From Gracilaria gracilis (taxonomy: Eukaryota > Rhodophyta > Florideophyceae > Gracilariales > Gracilariaceae): DNA of 64,000 nt. A program made the position numbers and the translations under genes. The notes below the pieces were generated by a model that saw nothing but the letters and a program-made list of their open reading frames with translations, had not been told where the DNA came from and did no database searches. This document shows, one piece after another, positions 11,857-22,906 of the stretch. The stretch lies in assembly GCA_030374805.1 (NCBI GenBank), contig JARGSG010000267.1:1-64000 (forward strand), in the 5' to 3' direction. Position 1 is the stretch's first letter. Each line of letters begins with the position of its first letter.

Positions 11857-12985
11857 TCAGCTTGGCGTAGTGCAATACGTGTAGTACCTCGACTGTAAGG
11901 CGTATGGTACCACTATCTGTGGAGATCCGGTCACCGTGCGAACGAGATATCCAACTTCATTCACCTGAAAAGGGAGGTTAGCTCCTTCATTGAGTTGTGC
12001 CCGAATCTTCGTGCAATAGGGATCTCTGTAGTGTTCTCTAATCATCTCTTCCGTCGTGACGGGCACAAAGTTCCCTGGTGGGGTTTCTCTGGTTCGCTGG
12101 CAGCGAGTAACTCATCCAGTTCCTGGTCCAACTCCGTATCATCGGCCGGGACTCTTCTACGTCATTTCCTTCGCACAGCAAGGTATCTTCCATTTGTAAA
12201 ACAGGGAATCTCCTCTTCATCGATGGGTAGAGCCTTCCCCGTGGTGGAGAGCCGCGAAAGCGCGCCTGCCTGCTTGTTGTTGACGCCCTTCTTGTAGGTG
12301 ACGTCAAAGTCGAATTCTGCAAGGTGCAGTCTCCACCGCATTAAGCGGCCAGAAGGCTCCGATATGGATTGTAGCCATCGTAACTGTGAGTGATCCGTGT
12401 AAACGGTGAAGTGCGCGCCCATTAGGTAGGGGCGTACCGTACACAGCGCCCATACCACGGCGAGGCATTCCTTCTCCGAAACGGAGTAATTCTTCTCATG
12501 CACGTTCAACGAACGGGACCAGTATCCAATTGGCTTGCTTTCCCCTCAGGGGTGGTCTGAAACAAAGCACAACCTACCTGGTAGTCACTCGAATCCATAT
12601 CAACGGTGAAGGTAAGTCCCGGCTTCGGCAGCGATAGAACCGGTGCTGAAGTAACTCCCTCTATGAGAGAGTTAAAGGCTTCCGTCTGAACGGGTGTGAA
12701 CGGCTCCAGCTTCGACGGTTTTCCTTTCCGCAATAGCGCGTTGAGGGGTGCCGCAATGTCTGCGAAGTTGGGAATAAACCGTCTGGAGACGTTGACCAAT
12801 CTAAGAAAGGATCTCAGTTTGGTTTGCGTCCGCGGTTCCGTTACATGCTTCAGCGACTTCACTCTAGCTTCTTCGATCATGAGTCGTCCAGGACGGATTA
12901 TGTGACCCAGATACTTGACAGTATCCGTGAAGAATTCGCATTTCTTCAGCTTGAGTGTTATTCCGGCGTCCCGTAAGGTAGCCAT
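11857..12985 (-). mobile_element. RNase H region (fossil part)
   Basis: 12162-12509 contains the RNase H pattern (KECLAVVWAL ... VYTDHSQLRWL). 12506-12985 is the RT connection (KCEFFTDTVKYLGHII). About 11857-12066 leads toward the integrase. Broken. Confidence 0.8.
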
Positions 12986-13624
12986 TATATCCCTAACATG
13001 GGTGAGGTGATCATCCAGATTATCTGAGAAGACGATGATGTCGTCGAGGTAGGCGAGACACGTATGCCACTTGAAGCGGGCCAGTAGGATATCAATAGCA
13101 CGCTGAAAAGTAGCGGGAGCGTTTCAAACCAAAGGGCATCCATTTGAAACGATAGAGGCCAGGATGACAGACAAAGGCAGTCTTTTCACGGTCCTGCTCT
13201 CTGACAGGCACCTGCAAGTATCCCCAATTAGCATCTAGTGCCGTGAATACGGTCGTGTTTCCGAGTGAATCGATGTATTCGTCCATACGTGGGATTAGGT
13301 ACACGTCCTTGACGGTGACAGCGTTCAGCCGACGGTGGTCGATGCAAAAACGCAAGGAACCATCCGGTTTGGTGCCAGCACGACTGGAGATGCCCACGGC
13401 GAATGTGCTGGTTCAATGACGCCTGCGCGGAGCATTGTATCCACCTGGAACCGCTCTTCTGCTCTAGCTTTAGGCCCTACCCTGTAGGGGTGTTGGGCTA
13501 TCGGCCGAGAGTTCGGAAGCAAATCAATCCGGTGCTCCGTGGCATCTATCTCTCCGAGCGAACCGTCCCACATAGTGGTGAACTCACGCAACATCTCACG
13601 CAGTTTCTCGCGGTGTGACTCCAT
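12986..13624 (-). mobile_element. Reverse transcriptase region (fossil part)
   Basis: 13325-13624 has the entry (ATEHRIDLLPNSRPIAQHPY) and 13092-13397 has FCIDHRRLNAVTVKD and DANWGYLQVPV. The catalytic AYLDDIIVFSDN pattern is read at about 13020-13060. Broken. Confidence 0.85.
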
Positions 13625-13928
13625 AACATGTCCGAGATATCAAGGTACTCCAACTCCTTCACTGGGTCCAACCGATCATAACTCGTTGCGACGCGATTCT
13701 TCTCTGTGTTCGCAGTAGCGTTTCCGAGCGACTCGGTGCCTGAGTTTTGACCTCCTCCCTTTCCTTAGAGTGAGCGAGACGGAGGACATCGGCGGCTGTC
13801 ATCTTCGTCGGTACCAACGCAGTTGGGTGAGGCATAACGGAGCCAATGACTTGGTTTTTACCAGATACTGGGTTGTTTTGCCAAAATTACAATCAGCACG
13901 TAAAACGGGTTATCCGGTACCACTTGGA

Positions 13929-14456
13929 CTACACCATTGGCAATGGCAAGAGTGTATTTATCATACAACGACGCGGCAGTGGTTGGACGATTCGTAAGCC
14001 GTACTGACGGGCATTAACCGGTACCCATACTTGAGACTCCGGGGGCACGCGAGTAGCGGACGCAACACGAAGCTTCGTGGATTCCCGAGAATTCGGCGGT
14101 GCCTCCTGTGCTGCAGGGAGAGGTACGTGCTTCTTGGAGGCACACCTCAAAGGACGACGAACAATCGGTACCGATGACCCATCTTCCATTTCCACCCGCC
14201 TCTGGCGGGGCCTAATGGCCTCAACAAAGCGGTCGCAAAAGTCACAACCCAAAATGACTGGGCCAGCCAAGGTCCGGCATACGACGACGTCGAGCTTGAA
14301 TACGCATGAACCCAAGTGGATTACCAACTCAATTGTTCCAACCCTTGACGACGGGTTGTTATTCGCGTCAGCGACTTCAGGTATCACGTTACGGCGGATC
14401 TGTGACCGCAGTGTCGGCGGTATAAGTCGTCTCCACGATGAAATTCGGACCAGCAC
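13929..14456 (-). mobile_element. Retropepsin-like protease region (fossil part)
   Basis: A 175-residue stretch in the protease position between gag and RT, with a hydrophobic core (FKLDVVVCRTLAGPVILGCDF). That is the ILG-D pattern of Ty3/gypsy proteases. Confidence 0.65.
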
Positions 14457-14574
14457 CTGTATCTAAGACAGTGAGAAATCGCAGCATGAACTGGGGTGGA
14501 AAGGCCGAGGTCGGCATACACCTTGTAATTGCGTTTGGCCATCACCATAACTCCATCCGGGAACCGGTTATTTC

Positions 14575-16700
14575 TTACCCGTATCCACGGACGACGCAGA
14601 ACACCAAGGTGGTTCCGAGTTCACGTCTTCGACGGGCTGCTTCCCTCGAGAGGATTCGGACCGGGGAGCGAGGGAGGGACGTCTCAGGCGCCTTCAGCCT
14701 CAACTCTGAGGGCGCCTCTCCAAGAGGGGAGACTCCCAAATTTAGTTTTTCTGGGCGGGTTCCGCCGGAGGTGGCTGCTCCGAACTCTGGACCACCGGAT
14801 CCAGGGCTGCCGTGGCCCGAGGATTCTCTGCAGTTCGTTCCATAACGACACGACGGTGTGAGGTCACCATGTTTTGGGCAATCGGAGCCGCAATGTTGCG
14901 TGGAATGTCCATCTTTTCGCGGATGTACGATGCCATCAGGACCCAAAATATTCTTCTCAGACAAGAGAGCTTCATAATTCGCGATGACTTGAGACCATTC
15001 ACGCATGGTTAAAACGCACTGCGGTGACGTATGCCCTCGAGTGTAACAGAGGTGACAGATTAATCCACGAGGAGCGTTCGCATTCCGAGCGTTCGGGAAT
15101 CGTACTGCCGAGCGGGAGTCCCTGCCAGCCAGGCCGCGAACCGCGAGTTCCGCCATTCTCATACGGGATAAGAGGTGGGCGAACACGGTTCCGAGTCTGT
15201 ATATAGCAGTGTATCATCCGCCGCCGTTTGGTACGACGCTTCTGCGGTGGTTGGGAGCTCCGTAGTCGGGATTGATAACACGTCACTACGGGGCGAACTG
15301 GACTTGATCATAGTCCCGATTGGTAGTGTTCATCAGCCATCATCGATGCAGACGGGGTTCCTGGTTTTAACATCAACGCTTTAACGGACTTTGACCGGTC
15401 TTGCCAGGACTCTTGCGCGCAACGCGTCGCCTTCGGCGCGTGCGTATTGCACAAGTTCCAAATCCGTTATCTTACGGATCTCTTCCGGACGGCGGGCAAC
15501 CAAGGTCCTTATAGCCGGGTCGAGCCCGTCGACAAACATTGTACAACGCTCTTGAGCGGAATAAACATTACCACTACGGTGGAACGCCTTATTCAAGCGC
15601 ACCGAGTAATCGGTTTCTGTTTCGCCAGGGCGTTGTTTCGTATCTCACAGAACAAGGATGGCCGACTGGATCGCAGAGCCAGTGGCATTGGAGCTCAGAA
15701 GGTAGTGAACTGGTTCTGGCCAGCAGGTAACCCCTCCTTCGGAGGCACGTGACGAGCCTCTTACAGAGTTGTATTGATCCTCTGCCAGTCCACGCAGGAA
15801 ATAAGGCAGCGCGACAAACGCCTGTCCTTCATTCATCCCCAGGATGTCTGCTTCCGCTACAAAGTATGCCAGGAAATCCAACACCAAAATGGGGGTCCTC
15901 ACCCCGAGAACAGTTGGTTTCGAAGTGAGAGCTGCATTCGCTTGACGCAGTACTTAACGTTTCCGGTTCCCCGGGGGGGTTCGGTCCAAAGAAGAGTTCT
16001 GCAAACGGTAATACCAGTACGGAGAACAGATTCTTAGAAAGAGGGTTAGTAGGCTTCAACTCTTTCAATCCAGAGTGCTTCCTTCCCTTCGTGCGGGCGC
16101 GGATCACACTTTGGGTGGCCGATGACCGCTTTGAGCGAGATGAACGCTCACGAGGGGCGTCTTCTACCGGCGAGTCGGACGTGTCCGTCCCAGACGACCG
16201 ACGAGAAGACCGTGAAGTAACTGAAGAGTCAGAATCGTAGTCCTTCCGCTCTTTGCGTGCCTTGGGAATACTGGCCTTCTTACCCCGATAGGAGACAGTG
16301 GCTGGCTCTGCCAGAGGGTTAGCTCCAGCAAGAACAGTATGTTCGATTGTCTCCAGACGGGTGCGGAGGCGAGTGAACTTCTCAGCCACGTCCTCCACGA
16401 AGAGTGAGTTGGTCCTCCAAAAGCCTCAAGAAGAAAGTTGACATCACCACGCAATAACGCGGAAATCCTCAGAAATAGTCTGCAAAGCAGCATCCTCCAC
16501 CTTCTTTCGAAGAGAAGAAAGCTCCTTAGCAAGGGTAGCGTGGGCAGCCCGCAATGAGCGGAACTGCTCTTCCATAGTTAAGTGGGGGGTGTCATTGACA
16601 GTAGCCTTCAGAGGTGTCTCCGAAGTGGGAGCTACGGAAGGGACCGTACCTCCTACGATTGAGGCGGGACCAGCAACGGCAGGAGCCGGGACCATCACCC
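14575..16700 (-). mobile_element. Gag region (fossil part)
   Basis: 15381-15902 resembles a retrotransposon capsid (QAFVALPYFLRGLAEDQY). 14575-15186 has a zinc-knuckle-like CHLCYTRGHTSPQC. The N-terminal part (15829-16698) is coiled-coil-like, then Ser/Arg-rich. Broken. Confidence 0.75.
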
Positions 16701-17008
16701 CCGACGAGGGTTAATCAACGACGTGGGCGGAGGTTTAGGCATTGTCGGAGCGACGTCGGCATCCGGTACCCCTTCAGTACGGCACCGTGAACGGGTCGGG
16801 ATCCGCGAGGGAAGCGGCAAATCCGTGGCGTCCAGTCTGACTGCGCGTCCTTCGGACGATCCGATGACGACATAATCAAAACAACCGTATGACGTGATAA
16901 CCGACAGCCAATTGGCTGGGGATTCAAATAAACTTCCTAAAAGAGACAAACGATACGAGAGAAGTCTCGAGAATGAACCAAACTTCGGAATCAATCCAAA
17001 AGCACGAT

Positions 17009-17026
17009 TTCTAGGTTTGTAGACCA
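17009..17026 (-). other. Candidate primer-binding site
   Basis: Three bases inside the 5' LTR the minus strand reads TGGTCTACAAACCTAG. The leading TGG pairs with a tRNA CCA end. The tRNA is not identified. Confidence 0.5.
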
Positions 17027-17029
17027 CTT

Positions 17030-17889
17030 TATAGTGCAACGCCTTTGGCAGGAAAAGCAAAACAGCCACGAAGATGTTCGGAATCTTCCTCTCGGGGAGG
17101 TAGCACAGTGAACGGAGCATTCCGGGAATGACACGACTAGTCGGGTGTAAACCGAGGTCAAACCATCACGACGAGCGTCGGAGTGTACAGTGCGGACCGG
17201 GTACCGTGTAGGGACATGTTGCGAAGAGCCGTCTGAAGACTGAGTTTCGTAAGAGTGGTACGGCGACGACACGATGTCGGACGGCGAGCCACGTGAGAGT
17301 GGGCAGTACAAAAAACCCAAAAAAGGGCAAAGGGGGGTCCATAAAAGTGGGGATAGGTGCGTTAATACACAAACAAAACCCAATACTGGGGCAATTATAC
17401 GACAGTAGTCGAGACAACACACAAATACAGTGGTAATACTCTAAGTGCCATAAAGGTGGGTAACTCTACGTGAACAACGCGGTTGTCACTCCCACTTGGA
17501 GGTGAAAAGTCCTGCGAAGGCGTGATAGTTAAAGCCAGGAAGCCCTTGCTTGACAAGGGTGATTTACTGAGGGAGCATAGCTCAACCTACTAAGTAGTGG
17601 GCTTGGCACGGCCCCTGACAGTGGGCGCGCCGCGCCAGATAAAGTATCAAATATATCTAGTAAATACAGCAATGCTGGTGGCATCGCCTCCTGGGTATCC
17701 GTGCAACACGTGTTCCCGTCGCGCCCGCTGGGCGGTAGTGCAAGCCGTGCATCCCACGTGACAAACCTCAAAAACCGTCTGACCACAACACCCCGCCAGC
17801 GGCGGTACAGCTCATATATCGACTCTACGCATCAATGCGGAAAATTCACTAAGTCCTCAAAACCTCCTCTTTACAAGTGTTGTCCTTCA
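17030..17889 (-). repeat. 5' LTR of the 11.4-kb element
   Basis: Partner of 6496-7349. The plus-strand left end reads TA instead of TG; the right end is CA. Several differences from the partner are CpG changed to TpG or CpA. Confidence 0.9.
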
Positions 17890-17894
17890 TATAT
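17890..17894. repeat. Target-site duplication (right), TATAT
   Basis: Matches 6491-6495. Confidence 0.65.
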
Positions 17895-19136
17895 CACCAA
17901 CAACCGTAAATAGTGTAATGAACTATTTGTTGTGACCCACATTGGTTATTGTGCCCCTGCCTTAATTTTGTTACCTTAATTAGTGTGCCCCAAATCTTTT
18001 GCAGTCACGGGGTGTACGTATCTTTGAAAAACCATAGATACATGTAAGATAAACCCAAAAGGAATTAACAGTACAGTTTAACCTTTGCGGTCCTACTTTT
18101 TTTTAAAAATGAGAACTTTGAGAAGCATGTTTCTGAAAAAGAGCCCAAAGCCCTATAGCTTACTCACGTAGTCATTCGCAATAAAAGAATCATCATGATT
18201 TATGCTTCGTGTGATCAACTGTTTTATACAAGACGACGGGACATTAGGGTTGGTGTGAAAATTGTAACTCAATCTACGTCGATGAGCAGCAAAATATTTA
18301 TTCTTGCTAGAAGGCATAACGACTTCACGGAATTTGGTGCAGGGAGAAAAATTCTATTCGAGAAAATGTTCTCAAACAATTCGTGCTCAATACAACCTCA
18401 AAACGTTTACTAGAAACTATGTACGTATAAACTGGTTGTAACAACAATGAACATTTGATGGTATAGAGAAATAGACAATAATAAAAGGACATGCTTCCAC
18501 CAAAAAAATCCGGTCTGTAACAGGATCACAGGAAAGCCTTTTTCGGTATGAAATTTAGCCTTGAGCCAGTGAACGTAGAAAATATAGACAAAATCTGCAA
18601 AAGTCATTTTATAATTTTCTCGGACTTACGTTAATCCAGAAAATAGTTAATTCGTTTTTTTTGTGGTTAAGTATCAGACAAGAAAATTAGAGTGTGTTTG
18701 TTTTCTACTGTTAAATATTAGTGCTTTTGTGATCCAATCAGCGCTTCGAGAAGCTGGCTTCTCAAAGAAAATGGTCGCAAAGCTCTTTTGAGAACAGTTT
18801 CGATTGTGAAAAAAGAATTTCTTTTTGGAATCGTTTTTTAGGATGCTAAACCAAAAACTCATTTGAGTTTTCGTTTTATTTTTTTAATTTGCTAATTTAC
18901 TTTGCATACGACAGGTTTAAAATAGTCTTTAGAGATAGGCGTTATTTCACAGTACCAAGCATTTGGTGCGAAGAGGAATAAAATCTTTGTAGAGGGTTAA
19001 TATGAAGAAAAGGAAATTTTGGAGTCAAACTAGTTACAAAGCCAAATCTGGGAAACTCTGGATTTTTTTTTTCCTTGCATTCTCATTTGTTGGTACTTAA
19101 ATGATGCAAACGAGGTGTCTGTCCAGAAAGACAGAA

Positions 19137-19163
19137 AAATGCGCCGTGTGACACGGCGCATTT
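19137..19163. repeat. Near-perfect palindrome
   Basis: Two 13-nt arms (aaatgcgccgtgt / acacggcgcattt) around one base. A decayed relative (atgcgcgttgtcacatggtgcat) lies at about 27192-27215. Confidence 0.8.
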
Positions 19164-19511
19164 GTAGATCAAAATATGCACCTCAGTGGCATTACTTTTG
19201 TAACAGTTGTAAGCTTTCTATATATAAGCGGTAGATTTTGCCACCCCGCCAATTTCGAAAGAGATTACCAAAAACATGCAGACCTCTAATTTTTAAGCAG
19301 ATTTTGATTGAGAATTGTGCACTTTAGATCAAAACACCTAGCTTTGCTTCCGTAGTAGGAGCTTTGCGATCACATCATGCATGCTAAGAGTATTTCAACG
19401 GTTATGTGTGACAAGGCGCTTGTTTTAAATGAATTATTGATTTTCTATACAGTCTTGGGCTAGAATTTGAGTATTCTATGCATAGCGTTAAGAACTGAAA
19501 ATTTACAAACA

Positions 19512-19630
19512 ATTGCGGTAGATCTCCAGAACAGTAGCCAAAGCTACTGTTCTAGCTGGATTTGCTTAAATTAGTTTGGCATATTTAGCTAATTGCAAGT
19601 TTTGTATCCCTATAGGAGCCTTGCGATAAA
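19512..19630 (+). repeat. Hairpin repeat, copy 1
   Basis: Contains an 11-bp perfect inverted repeat (agaacagtagc, loop caaa, gctactgttct; 19528-19553), then a conserved stretch with agctaatt and a final taggagccttgcgat. Diverged copies sit at 28915-29035 and 34025-34145. It could be a small non-autonomous element or a transcribed structure. Confidence 0.6.
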
Positions 19631-20110
19631 AATGGGGCAGTCTGAGAGTGCACCTAGGTTAAAGGGCATGTCGTTTTGAATTAACCTGCGCCCGGCGCCG
19701 CGCCGGCCGCAGGTATGCCATATATTTCCAAAAAGGACATTTTCCCGCTGCTCCCAGTCGAAAGTTTAGAAAAAAGGCCATTCAAATGTTTGACTGCTAC
19801 TCAGAGAAAATGCTTCAATTTCACAAAAACCAGTCAAACAGTCAAAAATCATTCAAATGCAATATGATATTGTTAGTTTTTTGCTGACATGTGTACGTGT
19901 GTGCGATGTGTTCCAAAGGGATTTACTACGTGTACAGTCGAAAATCAGTCAAACTTTGAGTGATGTAGCATTCAAAGTTTGAATGCAATCAAACTTTGAA
20001 CTGGGATGCCAGTCAAGAATGCTGACATCATTCAAAGCGGGGAAAGAGGCAGCTTTCAAAAAGTGGAATCACATGACTGGTCAAGATTCCAAACATTCGA
20101 ATATTTGACT

Positions 20111-21079
20111 GCAGCTCTCATTTGAGCGTAGAAACTATGCAAGTACTGTACACGTACAACATCTTTGCTATAGTGGAGCCACGCAAACGAATTATTTTAA
20201 GCAAGGTTCAGAGATCAGCAAGCAAGATTTCCGCAAAGCAGTGTTCGCACGGCGGCGATGGAGGAAGCGCATGTCATTGCCGAGATCAGTGTAACCCTGT
20301 AGGCAAAGGGAGCTCGACAGAACAAGAGAGGAGTACAAATACAAGTTCACAAGCGCAAACTTGCAGGCAGACGGCGCAGCGGCTGCAGGGGGCGCATGCG
20401 GACAAAAGCACTGGTCAGGGGGCCTTGTTATTTTTTCTAAGAAAGTGCCATGAAACCAGAGATAAAACGCAAGCAACGTGTCCAGCAATTGCGTCTGCGG
20501 TATTTTGCTATCCACTCAAACAAGAAAAAGCTCACATAATATGTATATATATTATACTGTCAGTAATGCTTGTGAGCACAGCTGTCATCGATGGGCTTCA
20601 ACGGGCGACGCCTTCGTTTTTGTTGTATCCAGCTCAAGGCGCGCTACGAGACTACCTCGAGAGTGGATCTCGCATCACAGGATTGCGTTATGCCAACAAA
20701 CACCGCGTGGCTGCCGCCAATAGCCTGTGACCGTAACGATCTTTTGTCTCCTTGTGGAGGAAGAAGCCTCCTGCGATGCCAACTGAGAGCTGCAAGCAAA
20801 CTTACGCGGCGCTCTGCGCCACACATTTAATTCCAAGAGTTGGCCATCGTGGAGCCTTACTGTGCCAACTCAGCGCGTCAGACATGGCTGTGCGCCTTTC
20901 CGCTTCGATTTGTAAATACTTTTAGGAAGCATTGCTGTACCGATGTGAATTCATTTCTTATAAGACTAAGACCACTCTCGCACCGCACCCCAGTCATTCA
21001 CGTTCTGTTCGCAGAGCTCCTTGTACCGCCATCGATCACCGTTTATTCATCCTACCGTCATTTGCGTACCGAAAAAACC
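20111..21079 (+). promoter_or_regulatory. Upstream region of the NLR-like gene
   Basis: No recognised protein. The frame at 20122-20730 (about 200 codons) has no domain I know and is not supported. The NLR frame is open back to 20840, but the strong context at 21080 suggests translation starts there. A possible TATA-like cttataag lies near 20956, about 120 nt upstream of the start. Confidence 0.4.
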
Positions 21080-22906
21080 ATGGCAGCAGTTGTAGCAGCA
21101 TCCGCCGGAGTGGTTAACGCTTTGGTGGCTTTTTGTGACAAGGTTCCTGCTGTCGTAGACCGCTTGCGCGAACGCCAGGACCTCACCAGCGACAACCGCA
21201 CCAAGCTGGATCTACTTCAACGCCATGTAGCAGATATTCGACGTCTGATCCCCACGCTGGAATCAGTTGTTGCCGATGACCCCATAATGGACACCATACT
21301 ACACGCGCATCTCACAACCTTGGAGGAGGACTTTAAGGCACTCGTGGAGTGGCAGTCGCGAATAGCATCTGCCAGGTACACCGATCGCGTCAATCGCATG
21401 AAGCAAATCTTAGATCGCTGTGAACAAAGTGTGAACAAGTGCTTGGAGTTTCTAAGCGATAAAGTTGCACCGGTGTCCAGAGAGCTTCAACAACAGTCCA
21501 TGAACCATGGGTTTGTTCCCCATTGTAATGTGCCTCCGAACCCACCACGACTCATATTGGATTATGGCTCTACTTCAACATGCGAGGGCAAGCTGAAGGC
21601 CGCTGTATTGCAGGAAGGTAATTCCAGGATAGTTGGAGTGGTAGCCGTCGGGATGGGCGGTGTTGGTAAGACATGTGCACTGCGAGGCCTGGCGGGGGTT
21701 CAAGATATCAAGCGAAAGTTTACTGGAGGCGTGCTGTACATTCAACTGGGAAACCAGGCTACCTTATCACAAGTCATAACAGGAATTGCTACATTGGTGC
21801 AACGTACTGGCAATGCATCTCTGGCCGAAAGGTTTGAGGGGCTCGAAAGAGTTACAGGAAGCTGTAGATGCCTGCGTCGACTTGGTTCAAAAACCAAACA
21901 TGCCCTCTTGCTCATCGATGATATATGGCTGGTTAACGGCATTTCTACGACAGTGCCGAGAGTTCTGGCAACACTATTGAGCGAAAGCAGCCGCTTGGTG
22001 TATACAACAAGATCTCAGAAGCTCACGGATGCATGCGACGAATACATTGAGTTTAAAGCGCTGGAAACATACAGCGACAAAGCGCGAGAAATGTTGATGG
22101 AACATGCGAAGTTCGATTGGAAAGTCTCCTTGGCCCAAAGGAATGAAGAAGCAGTAAGAGGTTTGCTGCGTATCTGCAACGGGCTTCCGGTGGCACTAGG
22201 AGTTGTGGGCGAGACGGTGCGAAGGGAGAGCAGGCAATGCAAGGATGACGTTGCACGCTCTTGGGAGCATGTGTACCATCTGATTCTTTCAAAGGAACAA
22301 AGTATAGAGGATGATGATGCAGAAGCCTACGGTTCGGTCAGGATGATTGTAGATTCGTCGTTGGACTTTTTGCAGTCTGATCGCGATGGCATTTCTTTCG
22401 GCAAGTTGTTTCGCGCTTTGTGTGTTGTTGAGAAGCAGCAGATGGTACCGATTCACATGTTACGAAACTTGTGGGGTTTTTGCGATCTAGAGAAAACTGA
22501 TGAAGTTGTGAAGGCGTTCGATGAGGTGAATCTTGTACGTAGGTTTAAGCTCAACTCACAAGTATTGGTTCAGTTGCATGATGTCATCCTCGATATTGCA
22601 CTTCGAAAAGCCTCGGAAAGGTACGAGGTGAAGACATGCTGGCGATCACTCGTTGATAACTACATCGAGCACGAAAAGTCGGTGCTTGAGGAAGCACAAG
22701 AAGCGGAAGTGAAGGCACCTTCGGAAGAAGAAGTTGTTGAGTCGCTTTCGAGAGAGAAGAGTGGTTTGAAGCGTTGGTACCCCGAACCGTGTTGCTACAA
22801 CGTAAGCGTAAGAATTGATGAGAGCAGCGAGCAGCCAGTGGAAGAAGTTGAGCCAAGGGCAGAAATCGAGAACGGGAAAGTGGGAATGGTGGAATATGCG
22901 AGATGA
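21080..22906 (+). CDS. NLR-like receptor, N-terminal helical domain and NB-ARC
   Basis: Encodes 608 residues before a frame change into the WD40 part. Residues about 1-150 are helical: an Ala/Val-rich first helix, then amphipathic helices. They resemble the four-helix N-terminal domains of the RPW8/HeLo/MLKL type, by impression. NB-ARC follows: P-loop GMGGVGKT at about 190-198, Walker B LLLIDDIW at about 276, sensor-like VYTTRS, GLPVAL at about 366 and an MHD-like QLHDVILDIA near 498. NB-ARC proteins are ATP/ADP switches that oligomerise when activated. The start is set by accATGg at 21080, although the frame is open from 20840. Together with the WD40 part the order is that of APAF1. Whether it is functional is uncertain because of the frame changes downstream. 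Confidence 0.8.
   Translation: MAAVVAASAGVVNALVAFCDKVPAVVDRLRERQDLTSDNRTKLDLLQRHVADIRRLIPTLESVVADDPIMDTILHAHLTTLEEDFKALVEWQSRIASARYTDRVNRMKQILDRCEQSVNKCLEFLSDKVAPVSRELQQQSMNHGFVPHCNVPPNPPRLILDYGSTSTCEGKLKAAVLQEGNSRIVGVVAVGMGGVGKTCALRGLAGVQDIKRKFTGGVLYIQLGNQATLSQVITGIATLVQRTGNASLAERFEGLERVTGSCRCLRRLGSKTKHALLLIDDIWLVNGISTTVPRVLATLLSESSRLVYTTRSQKLTDACDEYIEFKALETYSDKAREMLMEHAKFDWKVSLAQRNEEAVRGLLRICNGLPVALGVVGETVRRESRQCKDDVARSWEHVYHLILSKEQSIEDDDAEAYGSVRMIVDSSLDFLQSDRDGISFGKLFRALCVVEKQQMVPIHMLRNLWGFCDLEKTDEVVKAFDEVNLVRRFKLNSQVLVQLHDVILDIALRKASERYEVKTCWRSLVDNYIEHEKSVLEEAQEAEVKAPSEEEVVESLSREKSGLKRWYPEPCCYNVSVRIDESSEQPVEEVEPRAEIENGKVGMVEYAR

Larger units (their letters stand above)
6496..17889 (-). 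mobile_element. Full-length Ty3/gypsy chromovirus, 11.4 kb, broken
   Basis: Minus-strand element with direct terminal repeats of about 854 and 860 bp, a TATAT target duplication, a polypurine tract inside the 3' LTR and a TGG-starting candidate primer site inside the 5' LTR. Order on the minus strand: gag, protease, reverse transcriptase, RNase H, integrase, disordered linker, chromodomain. A separate coding region on the opposite strand (about 7608-9345) lies next to the 3' LTR. All domains are recognisable but the coding regions have numerous breaks. The two LTRs differ by roughly 7% over the first 120 bases compared by eye, so the insertion is old. All landmarks are in place and colinear. 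Confidence 0.92.
17895..20110. other. AT-rich non-coding region
   Basis: About 2.2 kb of AT-rich DNA with no convincing reading frame. Short frames at 18195-18413, 18410-18607 and 18674-18862 look random. It holds a near-perfect palindrome (19137-19163), a hairpin repeat related to two others downstream (19512-19630) and a run of TTCAAA-type motifs (19780-20110). Confidence 0.7.

Noticed and set aside
20122-20730. 202-codon frame upstream of the NLR-like gene
   Set aside because: Composition looks random, no domain is recognised, and it overlaps probable promoter sequence.
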